Assembly (NCBI GenBank): GCA_905250125.1
Contig: CAJNOL010000067.1
Coordinates: 62,001 to 126,000, forward strand
Source: Rotaria sordida
Taxonomy: Eukaryota; Rotifera; Eurotatoria; Philodinida; Philodinidae
DNA: 64,000 bases
Direction of reading: 5' to 3'
Part shown: in pieces, positions 48,265 to 61,423 of the stretch
How positions within the stretch are numbered: the first letter of the stretch is position 1
Layout: every line of letters starts with the position of its first letter
Made by a program: the position numbers and the translations under genes
The notes under the pieces: generated by a model
Seen by the model: only the letters and a program-made list of their open reading frames with translations
What the model was told of the DNA's origin: nothing
The model's database searches: none

Positions 48265-49033
48265 TCAGTCATATTGAAATAAGTCAATTTTTGTCCATTT
48301 CATCATTTGAAATGCCATTTTTTTCATGTTTTTCATCGTATCCATGAAAGTCATGACACGTTGTTGGTGTTTTAATTCTGTAGGAACACTTTTCACAACC
48401 CAAAAATTTTCAAAATCAACAACAATTGTTGCCCTATAATGTTAGAAAAGAATTTGAAAGAAACTCTTTCTATAAAAAGCAAAATTATTTACCAAAATTG
48501 AATTTCTTCTTGACTTGTTATTGATGTTGGTTTTTTCCATGTTAGTTGAAGTTGTGTCCATTTTTGAGGTGAACTATGAGTTATACCATCACCCTAAAAA
48601 CAAATCTGTATTTTAACAAGATAAAAACAAAAGAATCTTTTTCACAAACAGTTGAACAATGAACAAGATGTGTTTCTGATGGAATATTAACAAATGTACC
48701 CAGTGGCTCATTACCATTTATTCTTCGACCTTGTATAAATACGCCTTTCATTGGTTGATTTGATTCGATTTGAACTAAAACAATTTCAAAAACAAACAAA
48801 AAAGAATGTTGTTTTATTAAAAAACAAATCTCTTTACTAGATATTGTTTCACTATCAGGATTCCATGCTGTATTAAAATTTGTTATTGGACTTGTTTCTG
48901 GTGGTTGTGGTGCAAGATGATGATGATGAGGTATCATAGAACCGATACATACTTTTTTTGGTGCACCATTAGGATATCCATTGATTTGAATAGTTAAGAG
49001 AAATATAGCAAGAACAACAAGAATACGAGTCAT
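48265..49033 (-). CDS. Secreted Reeler-domain (reelin-N-like/defense) protein
   Basis: Four exons, 49033-48838, 48774-48650, 48593-48493 and 48433-48265, give 196 residues. Residues 1-19 are a signal peptide (MTRILVVLAIFLLTIQING). YPNGAPKKVCIGSMIPHH, then PQPPETSP, IQIESNQPMKGVFIQGR, CSTGDGITHSSPQKW and LTWKKPTSITSQEEIQFWATIV follow the Reeler domain pattern (YPxGAP...C...P.H...QP..SP, then F.GF.IQAR, then C....AVTHS, then W.AP). That domain occurs alone in insect defense/ferric-chelate-reductase-like proteins. A C-terminal basic, Met-rich extension (about residues 155-196, MTFMDTMKNMKKMAF) is unusual and may be amphipathic. Secretion is expected; function (immunity, extracellular binding) is inferred from the family only. 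The exon 2 donor (ACT|GTTTGT) is weak. Confidence 0.78.
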
Positions 49034-49469
49034 GGTTATATGAATAGATAAATGAAAAAATACTAGTTATTTATACAGACATGTGATGATGATAAAAAAA
49101 TGAGAAGAATTTATGGTTCAAGAGATTATTTGTTATCTTTTTTTCTTTCTCTTCTCCCTTCTCTCTCATACATATATATGTGTATATGTACTCAGGTCAG
49201 TAAATATGGAGTCCATATCTTCCTGTAAATGATTGTATTTTACTGTATTGCACGACCCAACCGTTCGATCATATATCATCGTGACCGTATACAGCTTCCA
49301 TGAACGAAAAGAATAAAAGAGCACTTTTTGTTACCATCTACGACATGGAAATATACGCTCGTAAAAACACTGTGACATATATGTCGTCGTATTTCTCCGT
49401 ACATGGTCGTTCATAACCATGTCAGCTTGACCTTGGTACTTGCATATGAATTGATTTATTCAGAAAAAG

Positions 49470-52400
49470 AATGAGCTAGAAGTAACAAAACTTGTATACA
49501 TATATAGATAGATCAATGAAAAAGAAAGATCAACAAAATATGAAAGAGAAATGGAAAGAAATCGAGAAATTCAAATAAATTTAGTGAATGCTATACATGC
49601 TCTATCATATTGTAACATACTTCCATGTTAAAGAAAAAATGTGTCCTATCAGCATTTTTGAAAACGATAAAGATACGAGCATAAGTGATACCATTGTATG
49701 AAGAGAAAAATAACGAGCTGTGACAAATTATAGTAAGAAAAGAAAACCTAAAAACAATGAATACATACATGTAAAATGAAGCAAATGCAAATCTAAATGT
49801 AACCAAGCAAAACGTGTTCAACAATTGTGATAAATGACAAAAACATCTTGAATATATCGGTTTAACATGTCGAAACGTATATAAACGAGATGATAGAAGT
49901 ATAAGAAAAAATGAAATTACTGGCAACATTAACTTACGATGTAATATCAAGTAGCATTTATGAATGAGAACAATCAACAATTTAATTAACTAAGAGAGCC
50001 AAGTATTTTAGACAAATAGATTTCGTATACGAGATTGACATTAACTGACCATATTGATTAGAAAAAGTTAAGTGTTTCTGATCACCCGGGAAATGAACAT
50101 GATTAGAATTGACCCAATCATAGCTAAAAAGAATTGATGCAATTAAATTTACTGTTACATAAGTGATGGGAAAAGTTTGTATATGTTTCACTTGCATCTT
50201 TTATTCAATTTGTTCGATTATATTAAGAGATATTTAGTTTGTTGTTTGACATGTATGTTTTTTCAAAATGAATTCACTGTGTAGGATGGTTTTAACAAAA
50301 ATCTGCATCTATAATTAAGGTGACAAATTCCATATCTCTCATTGCTTCAGTTAGTTGGTTATTAACAAGCGATTCAATGTAGATGGGAGCAGATAATGTC
50401 GATCGCTTAGTAAATTTACTCGGAATGTTATCATTGCTTGACTCAGTTAGTGGAAATTCGAAGATATTTTGTAATTGTAAACAATATGACTCAGACCATA
50501 ATTAAAACAGGCGACTCTCAGGTGTCGGAAATGTAAAATTAAAGCAGAGTTTTGTTTTCTTTGCTTTACAAATGGCTAGACAGAGGATGACGAACTGAAC
50601 AAGAAGATATGCGTTCTCAAGTTTTTAGAACGGTTTTTTAAGAAGAAAATTTTCAGCTTTTTCAAATGATCGGCTTTTTCTGAAAAACAGGTCAGTTTTT
50701 AACAACCGACAAATTTTCAAGTATTTCATTTTCTTTAAATTTCAAAACTGTTTGCTTCAAATTTAGCGTAAAACATTGAAGATAAAAAACTCCTTCATAA
50801 ATGAGTTTTTTAGTTTCAATATTTTACGCTTAACTTGAAACAAACAGTTTTGAAACTTAAATGAAGTAAAATACTTGAAACTATGTTGGTTGTTAAAAAT
50901 TACCCTATTTTTCAAAAAAAAATGAGTCATCTAAAAAAATTGAAAGTTTTCTCTTAAAAAGTCATTCCAAAAACTTGAGAACGCATATCTTCTTGTTCAG
51001 CTCGTCGTGCTCTATCTAACCATATATAAAATGAAGAAAAACAAAATTCTGCTTTAATTTTGCATTTACGGCATCTTATATTTGAGAAAACAATCAATTG
51101 TTCGATGGTTTTTTTTTTCGACCATAAATTTTTACAATTGCTAAATTGATGTTAAAATATTGATTAACTAATAATCTGTGTGTTGTTGTAAAATAGTGTT
51201 TGTTGTGGATGATGTCGAATGCGTTTATCAGATATTGTTGATATTTGGTTTCTCAGTGAAGGTGCTGAGTTCCGTTGAAAAACTGTTATCGAAATAACCC
51301 TTGATGATTCTGCTATCATTTCATCATCTTAATCACATTATGCTTTGTCTTCTATGTGGTGTGATCATCTTTCGATAATCTCTTCATTCTACGTATGGCA
51401 TAATCATCGTTATATATGTACTATTATTCGAGATATAGAGTGATCCTATAAGTTCATATACCAACACATATAAATACACACATTTTCTTGTTTTTTTTTT
51501 CTGTTGTTGGACCTATGCGTCTTGATTCTTTTAATAAACTATGTAACAAATGCTGACAAAAATGAATCTCTGTGTATGTGTAAGATGTGAAGCGCGACCA
51601 CTCTGTCTCATATAATAATAATGTCATTTTGGTTGTTTAACCATGTCATAGTCGTTATTGAAGGAATTTATGAACAATTAAAATCAACGTAAGGTTATTA
51701 TAATTCGAATGATAAATTAAGAAATTTTTCGAAAGTATCATATAAATTTGATGTACCTTTTCCACATTTTAAAAAGTCATTGAATATATTCATAGACGAT
51801 TCACGTCTCGAGAGTTCTTTACTAATATCAAGATTTAGTCCACTCAACACATGTTGCATAATAATTAAGCCTTTGTCAATAACGGTTGATCAAATTAATT
51901 AATTTCTTTTATTAAAGAATGTTCAAATTACTGTAGAATTAGATTGTGATAATTTGTGAAACAATTAATTAGCAATGATAATATGAAGAAATTATTTTTT
52001 TATTATTTTTCTCAACTTGAGATCTTGTTCCGGTAACCGTTTTGAAAACCTTATGAATGAAATCATAAACAATGAATAAATGGTAATGAACGAAATTTTT
52101 CTTAGAAAATTCTGATTGTCATTTATATGCTTCAATCGAAAAATTAATAATTTATTTGTTTTAATCCCTCTGTAGTTGTCGAAAGAGAACATTTTTTTAT
52201 TGGAAAAATATCTCATGATTTTATAGATTTCAAAATAAAAAAGCGGTTTAACTCGAAAATCTGTGATGTTATTTGAATCAGTCATTTTATTTATATAGAA
52301 AAAATATATTTATCTATTAATTGAAAATAATGGTGCTGCATTCCGAATAATGTAATTGGATGTTGAACAAACAACAATTTATTCAAGCCATGTGTCCTCA

Positions 52401-52810
52401 GAACCTGTGTTGAATTGAAATAAAAGCCTCTTTTTTTCAACAAGCTTTCGGATAAATATTGTGCCAGTCACTTCAATGAGGCTCTATTAAAAACTGATAA
52501 TTAATTGAGATTGTAAGTAATAAAAACAAGGACTTGACTAATGTGTCGATGAAGAACGTTTGCCAATGGTCACCAATTGTTATCCTTCCTTCTGTTCTTT
52601 TATGCAGATATGTATACATGTATTTGCACATGATCTGTTTATTTAAAGAAGTAATTTACAAAAACTAACAAAACTTGTACATAAATAAATAAATCGATCA
52701 CAAAAAACAGACCGATGAAAGATGAAAGAGAAACAGAACAAAATAGAGGAATTTATAAATAGATAGTGAATGCGATTATATGCAACATCATACTGTAACA
52801 CTATTTTACA
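49470..52810. repeat. Diverged direct-repeat pair, 3.2 kb apart
   Basis: The stretch beginning TAACAAAACTTGTA near 49485 and the stretch beginning TAACAAAACTTGTACATAAA near 52668 continue in parallel through AAAGAGAAA, a GAA-rich segment, TAGTGAATGC and CATATTGTAACA or CATACTGTAACA. About 150 bp is alignable at roughly 70-75%. Only the two end units (49470-49620 and 52660-52810) are repeats; the sequence between them is not. Confidence 0.5.
50520..51073. mobile_element. Fold-back element, almost entirely palindromic (0.55 kb)
   Basis: Arms of about 270 bp meet with almost no spacer near 50798. Landmarks are AAGAAGATATGCGTTCTCAA against TTGAGAACGCATATCTTCTT, AAATTAAAGCAGA against TCTGCTTTAATTT, and TCAAAACTGTTTG against CAAACAGTTTTGA. 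The flanks read GTGTCGGAAATG and CATTTACGGCAT. Arm identity is about 80-85% by eye. No coding capacity. Confidence 0.8.
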
Positions 52811-55800
52811 GATATTCCATTTTAATCATAGTGAATTAAAGAAAATTTCCTAAAGAAAGAAAAAGATGAAAGAAATGTGACGAAATGTTTTTTACGTTTT
52901 ATATAAATATATGTTTAAATGATCAATCATTGTGGTAATCAAATTAGACAACTGGATTTTATCAACTAACTACAGTTTTAACACAAATGATCTTTGGTCT
53001 TTAAAATCTGTTCGATGAAAAAAATTATTCTACGAAAATGATTAGCTTTTAAAAACAAATTGATAAAACAACATGTATAATAAAACTTATAATAGAGTTT
53101 AATATTAAACTATGCATATTGATGATTTAATGAATAATATTTATGTTCGATATGATAAGAAGAAAAAAGATGCATAAATGAAAATAATTCATTTTTTATA
53201 ATTTGACCAAAAAACATATTATTTATTCAATAAAATCTTCATTCATTTTAATCAATTATAATGATTACATCTTTCAAATGTTAAAACACTGAAAATCTTT
53301 CTTTGTGAACATTCTTCAAAAAAAAGACGAAGTAAGTACCAAAGAATTTAGATAATTATTTTAACCAAAAATAGATGTAAGTAGATATAAAACAAAATTT
53401 ATTTTATTACGTATTGTCAAAGTTTTAAACAAAGATGATCAAAGCAATCTGGAAAATTACAGTGAATTTATAAGATATAATTAGAACAATTATATTTTTC
53501 GAAGTACATTTATGCAGCATATTTTTGTAAATCATTTACACAACATATATCTGACAAAATTTTTTATTATTGTCATTTATTTGTAGTAATTTGATATTCA
53601 AAGAGTATTGATAAAATATTACTTTCAATTGTTAAAATTTAAAACAGAGATTCGACAACTCAAAATATAAAAAACGAATTTTTAATATGAAATTTTGAGA
53701 AATGACCTTTTTCAAATTATCAAAATATTTATTTATAAATATAAAAATACTCAACCTCGTCAATCGTTTGTGGAACTCACATGTTTAAGTGAAAGTGTAA
53801 GTTTACATTAAGGTTATTTGGCTTCTTCTCTTCCAGTTTATAGACAACTTTTCTTCGTTACAATAAGGCGCATTGCACAAATTGTTGCTATGTTTTTCTC
53901 ATTGCCTCCAGTTATTCATTATAAAGAGACCTATATTACAATAGTTCACTATATTTGCAATATACTATATATTTTTGTAGGACTCGTCTACTTTTTCTCT
54001 GGAGTAAAATTATAATTGTAATTTTACTTCAAGGTTTTCGGCTCTTCTTTCCTTCTAGATACCCCTCTATTACAAATAGATGCGCAGTAGAAATTGCTTT
54101 TGCATTATTAATTTTCATTACACAGACATCCCGAAATGGCATAAAATAGCTACGTTTGTAATATCGTTCAAGTTTTTTTTATAGATATTTCGTGATGTAT
54201 ATTAATTTTTCGAGTAGTTGCTTTACTGATTTGAATAGAGCACGTTCAGATGTTTCAGGTAGAAGCCTGATCATATTATAAATGCAAATGAATAAAAGCA
54301 ATAGTATGTCAATGTGCCACAATCTATTTAACTTCAATACAAAACATATAAGTTAATTGAGTTCTAACTTTAGACAGAAGAAAACAATATAAATATGTCA
54401 GACTTTTTCAAAACACAGTCTAGCTTCTGTTGAGACGTTCTACACAATCAAATGCACCTGTAAATCAGGCTAATATAGCGGTTAAATCAATCAAAAGAAC
54501 ACTGAAAACAACAGAATAAATTAAGAAAAAAGGAACCAAGGCAGCAAATAAATAACAAGCACCTAATAAAAAACCAAATAAAGGATAGTGCATCAACAAG
54601 AAGATAAAAGAAAGAAATGTATATCCAAATTATAGTAATAAATAAGTCCGATTGGCCCTCTGATGATTATATAGCATTGGGGAGAAGTTAATATTTATTA
54701 TAGACTCTTCATATAACGTATTTTGTTTTGACATAAAAAAAGGGCTAAGAAAAGACGTGTAAGTTTCATATTTCAGCCTATTAAGGATTGCGTTGACAGG
54801 TTTTTATGTAAACATAGATTATTCAATGTGTGTAGTTTAAAAAAAGTTTTGTACTTAAAACTAATTTTCGAATGCTCGAACTTTTTTCGCTCTTGAAAAT
54901 CATCCTTTTTTTCCATTTATTATCATTGTAACAATGTAAATCAATCAGTCATTTTTTTCCAAATTCTATATATATATATATATATATGCAATGCCTTATG
55001 TTCTATCTGGTCATAATAGTCAACATAATATTAACATTTCCGGAAAAAACATCTGCAATTGTGTATTTCTTTTCCACTTGACGGAACGATTTTCTCCCGG
55101 AGTGCATTAATATAACGCGACCAATCAAGAATATTCTATTATTTTGGTGTTAAAAACTATTCTAAATGACTAGTTAGTGTTTCATTTAGAATCGAGTTTC
55201 TTTTTTTAACATCATTCGCATTCTTATCAAATCATCTTAATCCTTATACCGGAAACATATAAAAGAAAAAATGAAGTGATCACTCAGTACAAACAAAAGA
55301 TAACCTGTACTTTTTAACCATTTCATCATCACTTGAATTGAAGTTTTTTTTCTCTTTAAATCTATTTTTATTTCTACATTTTTCATCTATTCATGCAACC
55401 TAATTAAATATAAAAGTATGTTTTTTTCTTAGGAATATATCACACAACGAAAAAAATCAAATTCCGAATTCAATATAATTTTCAATTGGATAGATAACAT
55501 TGTTCATATTATTCAGTAGAAGATTCAATGATAAATAATCTTATATAATTAAAAAAAGACAAAAATATAAAAGTTGAAATAATAAGATAATAATATAATA
55601 TTAAAAAAATGAAAGTCATGCCTTCGACATTTATTGAATGTTCCTAATTTAAAAAAAATGATTACTTTCGACTAAAAATAGAAAAAAGCATAGTAACCCT
55701 TATTATCTCGATTTATTATAACACAAAAAAATCCTTTCGGAACTAATTAAAAACAATTTTTTTCCATTTCAACAATCACGTAACTAATCCTACTTTAAAG

Positions 55801-58229
55801 ATCTAATCAATTCATAAAATAAGAAGTTAATTAAATCATTTTTACTTTTTTTTTTTCTATAAACAAGACCAAATATAAAATACTATGACAAAATATTAAA
55901 GTCATTAGGATATATTTTCCGACATTTCGATACTAATATCATTGCTATATTATAATATGTCATCGTTCTATTATTGCTGATCAAAATGTTAATCGAAAGT
56001 AAATAAATTTTATTATCAGCTGTTGACACAAAAGACATTTCAATGACCAATAAAATATATTATCTCAAATACATAATTCAAACAAAACTAAATATTAAAA
56101 TTTCTATCTTTCGAATAAAATAAATTTTTCAAAAAAAAGAAAACTTCATATATTTGGTAGAATAATATTAACATACATCATTCATCATCAATGTAAAAAT
56201 GTCACAACATTACTCAATATTTCATTCTAAGTCTTTATTAAGATTCTATATTTCTTAAAAGAAATTTGACCTACTTTTCATGGTTTTTTTTTCGGTTTAA
56301 TAAAAATACTTGAAAAATATTTTAACCAATATTATCATTTCATCTTTGAAAATAGATAAATAAATTTTCTTTTTTTTTTCCTACTACAATTCTATTCAAT
56401 CGTATGAACACCTGGAAAATAAATATGTCAATTAATGAAAATAAATTATCAATATTTATAAGTAAATTTGAAAAACGAGAATTCATTGTCATTTACATTT
56501 TTAATACCAACTTGAAAATAAAAACATACTCCAGTACTTAATTCCATAGTATATCATCTATTGACAGGATGAAGTGAGCTCATTTATATAACTCTCAAAT
56601 GTTCATCAAGCGATAAATGATAATTTTTTTTTTCTTCGATTTTTATTTAAATATTTTCTAAATTCAATGAACAATATCAATTAAAAGAATATTTCTTTTC
56701 TTTTACGCTTGAATGATCAATATAAAATCCTATTTGAATTTAGAATATATAGAAAATTTTAGTTTAAACTGAATAAAAAAAATAATTGAATAAAGAACAA
56801 TTCGTATGTCATAGAGTTCATTGAAAAAGTTTTTCTTTTTATTAATATTCATATTGTAAAAAAAGAATATATATCGTTAGACTTTGTAATTAAAAAAAAG
56901 TAATTTCTTATATGAAGTATTTTTATTAAAATAACAATATTTATTCTACTTCGTTCTTATCTATTCGACTCACTTTCTCTAATTATTCATTGGTTATGAG
57001 TACAGGACAAGAAGCATATTATAGAACAAAAAGTATAGCGCCATCACCAATTGCTTCGTTCTCTCTTTGCGCTCGGTCGACAGCGGTGATGACTAGAGAT
57101 AGTTAACGACAACGAAGAAAAAAAACTGCCCGTCAACTCGACCGAGGCTCTCCGTCTGATTTATTAGACATCTTCTCATTCCCTTCTTTTTCTTTCCGTT
57201 CTGCACACTCGTTCTTCTTTTTGACTAGAGCAACTATTTTCATCGTTGTTGTTAATATAATAATAATAATATTATTTTCGAGAACGGTCTCTTCTCTCTC
57301 TCTCTCTCTGTGGATAATATTACTTTTTTTCCGTACAAGCAAACACACACATAGTCTCATAATCATTCAACTCATACGATTGGACAAGAATAAACAAAGA
57401 CAGTTTAACTATATGGGTGACATTATACACATCTTTATTCAGTCTGTTCTCTCATTTTTTTCCTTAACCATCACTCATGTATTGGCGCGCGTACATACAA
57501 TCGCCAAGATGTGAATATACAGAAAGAGAGAAGAAATTCTCTTCGTCATTTTTCTTTTTTTTTTCGTTTTCATTTTTTCGAATTTATCATCAGGGCAAGC
57601 ATAGAAAGACGACAGAGAGGGAGAGAGAGAGACAGACAGACAGAAACTAGTGAACGAGTTTTTGTTCTACTATTCATAGTTAATTAAAAGTCAGATTAAT
57701 TAGTTTTTCCTTGTTGTATTCATTTTCTTATTTCTTCATTAGACGTCAATATTGATACGATCAATGAAAGGTAAAACTTGTATATGAAACGAGAAAAATC
57801 CGTTAATCTCTTTTTAATTATTATTTCTTGTTCCATCGAAAAAAAAAAATAAAAAAGAAAAAGTCGTTTGATTTTTTTTTTGCTTTGATGAAAACAGATG
57901 AGAGAAATATTGAAAGACAAAGAAAAGGTCCGAGTAACAAGAGTAAGCGAACCAAAGTAGATTACTTTTTGATTCTTATATATATGTCCGTGGCAACACG
58001 GTTAGATCCATATATGTATATATAAATATATATATATATATATGAGGTGGCAATTAAACTTGGCCTATCTCTCTTTTCTCTCCTCTCACATAACCCTTTA
58101 TATATATATATTTATATTCTAATATGCAAATCGAGCGCGAATAAACGAGGCTCGTATTCATGTTAATCGTCGATCAGTTGAAATACTAAAATTATATTTC
58201 TTCTTTTTATAGACATTCATAGGTATTGT

Positions 58230-60602
58230 ATGATGACGATGGAAGCATCATCGAATAGTCGAGATGGACTAACATCATCATCATCATCAACAACAACAAC
58301 AACGACTACTACGACTTCATTACAGTTATCTGTTGAACAGTGGGAATTATTAAGACGTTTACGAAATAGTCATTTAACAAAAGCACAAATCATTCGAGCC
58401 TATGATGAACTAGATCGACTTGATCGTGAACTTGGAAATCTCTTTAATAGTGCACCGTCTGCTCCTCCTCTTATTCTTTCGTCCTCATGTACAAATGTTC
58501 CTTTAATCGATCCGGTATCACCATCGACAATAAATTCTCAACAAGTATCTCCACCTTCATTAACATCTATTACAAATAATAATAATAACAATAATAAACG
58601 ACCACATAGTCATACGGTTAATGGATTACAACCCGTAAGACTATCGAATGGTTATCATTCATCACATATTCAACATTCAACTACATCATCATCATCATCG
58701 TCATCAAATACTAGTTTAAGACCAATACGAAATGGTATTAATGAAACAAATTCATCGATATTAAATCAACATGAAACGATAAATCAAAATGATATTGAAG
58801 AAGAAAATCGTGAATTACAAGAATTACTTACGTATGTTAATAAAATAGAATATATATATATATATGTATTTTTTTTAATAATTTTTCTACTTCTATACAA
58901 ATATTTTGATATTTATTAGATAACTAAAACATAATAAAAAATTTACAATATAGAAAATTTTCTTGGTCATGTTCTTTAAAAATATTTTTTTAATTATTAA
59001 TTAATTAACTAACTTATACATCACATAGACAAAGATAAAATCTTTATTATTTTATTTTTTTTTCTTTAGTAAAGGTGATGTTGCTATTCATAATGAAATC
59101 TCTGTTTTTGTCTATCGTTATGATTTAAAACAATCACAAATAGCTCGAATGGCAGGTTAGATTTATTGTTTTTCGAAAAAAAAGAATTTTTTTTCATTTT
59201 TTAACTTTTCAGCGGTTAATCAAGCATATGTATCGAAATTTTTACGTGGTGATTTATTTGATTTATCTGAAAATGGACGAATGGCCATATGTCGGTGGTA
59301 TATAAGATATAAAAAAATTGTTCAATCTATGAGTAAGTAATACAAAAAAAAAACGAGAAATATTGTTCTGATCAATTATTTTTCTCATTAAATATTTATT
59401 TGATCTATATGAGGGGGAACATTAATGATCATTAAAGAAAATAAAATATGAATACTTATATTTAACTGATCGATTTGATCATATGTACATTATGAATCAA
59501 ATTTATTTTTAATTATCAATTTATATATATGTACGAATGAAAATGATAGTTGAATTGAAATTTAAAATCTAATTTTTGAATATTTAGATGAAATAAAAAT
59601 GTAATAAAATACAGAAATTTCAAAGTTATATTATTTAAAACTCGAAGTCTAAACGTTGTTTTCTAGGGGTTAGATTTTATCACATTTTATTGATCTTTTC
59701 TGTTTTCATATTTAGGTGGTAGTCAACCATCTGCTGAATTATTAACTAATTTAACATCAACATGTGAACCACCAACAAAAGTTCCACGTCTTGTTGAATC
59801 TCAAACAAATAATAATAATAATTCATCACCTGTTTCATTTGATGCGCCTAAACGTACTCGATTTACTTTTCGACCTGAACATCTTGATGTAAAATCTATT
59901 GAATTAATAAATCAAAAAAACAAAACAAAGAATAATTTGTCTTTTTCGTTTTATTATTCTATTTAGATTCTTGAAAAAGCTTTTTTGGATAATCCATATC
60001 CTGATCCACGTCGTCGTGAAGATTTAGCTCGTATATGTAATGAAGCTCGAACACGTATCGATGGTACAATTGAAGTATTAAATGAACGTGATCGTGTAAC
60101 GGATGCCATTGTAACACATTGGTTTCAAAATAAGCGCAAAATGACAAAAAGTCAACGAGGTATTTATTAATTATCTAATAACTCAAAAATGAAAGAAAGA
60201 AATATTATTTTTGTTCTAGTATCAATACACGAAGACTCAATTCCATTAAGTATATCAAATAGTAGTAATAATCATCCATCAACTATATTGATGAATGATT
60301 TTGAAAATACAAGTGGTGATGATGATATACATATTCCTCATCATCATCAACAACAACAACAAAAATCAACTGTACCTGTTGTTGATATTGATTGTTTTGA
60401 TACATCAACATCATTACTTGATCCACAGATGGCTGCATATCGTGCTATAATGAGTCGTATGGTACCATTTGCTAATAATATCAATGGTAATAGTTCACCA
60501 AGACGTTTTGTTAAACAAGAACCGATTTTAAATCAAGATGAATCAAGTCAAGGTGATGAATCAAATTCTCAATCACCATTAAACGATCATTTATCACCGT
60601 GA
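58230..60602 (+). CDS. HMBOX1: HMBOX1-like HNF-class homeobox transcription factor
   Basis: Six exons (58230-58831, 59070-59155, 59213-59332, 59716-59888, 59967-60159, 60220-60602), 518 residues. N-terminal dimerisation-type helix: LSVEQWELLRRLRNSHLTKA, then YDELDRLDREL, close to vertebrate HMBOX1 (FTIEQIDLLQRLRRTGMTKH). A POU-specific-like domain lies at about residues 205-265 (SQIARMAAVNQAYVSKFLRG), followed by a basic KRTRFTFRPEHL entry into an atypical homeodomain with the long HNF1-type insertion between helices 2 and 3 and recognition helix VTHWFQNKRKM. Low-complexity Ser, Thr, Asn, His and Gln runs fill the linkers. The C-terminal KQEPILNQDE resembles a sumoylation motif. HMBOX1/HOT1 binds telomeric repeats in vertebrates and acts as a transcription factor. 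A second ATG follows immediately at 58233. The 9 kb gene-poor interval upstream may hold its control region. Confidence 0.88.
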
Positions 60603-61423
60603 ATAAAAATAAATAAATTGAAATCTTTCTTTCTATATGTATATATATACGTACATAGAAATCTATTCTTGTTTATTCTAGTCTTTGTCTGTATCTGTGT
60701 AATGTATTCACATACATTCCTTTCTTTTCGTTTTCTTTTTTTTTCTTTTTTGAATAGAAATATACAAAAAGAACAATTTTCTTATATAGAATGAAATATA
60801 ATCATAATGATGATGATTATTAATAAATCCATGAAAAAAAATCAAAAAATATTTGATTAGATTGATAAAAAACAGACGACTACTTTATGATAAATCGTCT
60901 TTTACGTTTTTCTATTCAATCCGACACATTATCTATCAATTTAATTCTATTATAAAAACTTATGCTTAAAATAAAAGACTAACGTCAATGAATTATTTAA
61001 TAAATGATGTGATATAATGGCTTGCCTCGTAGATGTTAAAAATAAATCTTTTTTTGTATGACATTCTACTTTTTTTTTGAAAGGTCACTTGGTACGTTGT
61101 AATTTTCTCTTTTTTTAAATAAATGTGTTATTAATTTAGTTTCATTCAATATTTTAATGAGAAATTCTTCTTTTTCATATATGAAAATCCAAGTTATTGT
61201 TGATAATTTAATTAACATAAGAAGATAAAAGAGCAAAAAATAGATCTAAGATAGAGAAGAAAATAAAGAAATAAAGCTAAGGTTATCAATAAACAATACG
61301 AATAAAGAAAAACTTCTAATTATCTATTTTTTTCTTGAAATAATTATAAAGAGTTCCATTCTGAAATAATAAAAAAAAAAGAAAAGAAAAGATTATTTCT
61401 CAAATAATTATATCAATCATAAT
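60603..61423. other. Intergenic between convergent HMBOX1 and MUTYH
   Basis: 3' flanks of both genes. AT-rich with several AATAAA-type signals. No gene or repeat structure seen. Confidence 0.45.

Larger units (their letters stand above)
49034..58229. other. Gene-poor 9.2 kb interval upstream of HMBOX1
   Basis: No coding exon that I can support. It holds a fold-back element (50520-51073), a pair of diverged direct repeats (49470-49620 and 52660-52810), another weak direct-repeat pair (about 53812-53890 and 54031-54110) and TA microsatellites (for example about 54968-54987). The last kilobase (about 57000-58200) changes character to GA/CT-rich tracts and looks like promoter/5' UTR of HMBOX1. 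TTTTTATAG at 58204-58212 is a likely 5' UTR acceptor. Confidence 0.45.

Noticed and set aside
49591-50197. Minus-strand frames of 129 and 71 residues
   Set aside because: Composition typical of AT-rich non-coding DNA; they overlap a diverged repeat block.
53818-54149. Overlapping hydrophobic plus-strand frames
   Set aside because: They coincide with weak direct repeats and lack a conserved pattern; chance frames in pyrimidine-rich sequence.
57133-57920. Several frames around 57.1-57.9 kb
   Set aside because: They arise from GA/CT and TA tracts in the HMBOX1 5' region, with Glu/Arg and Ser/Leu runs on opposite strands.
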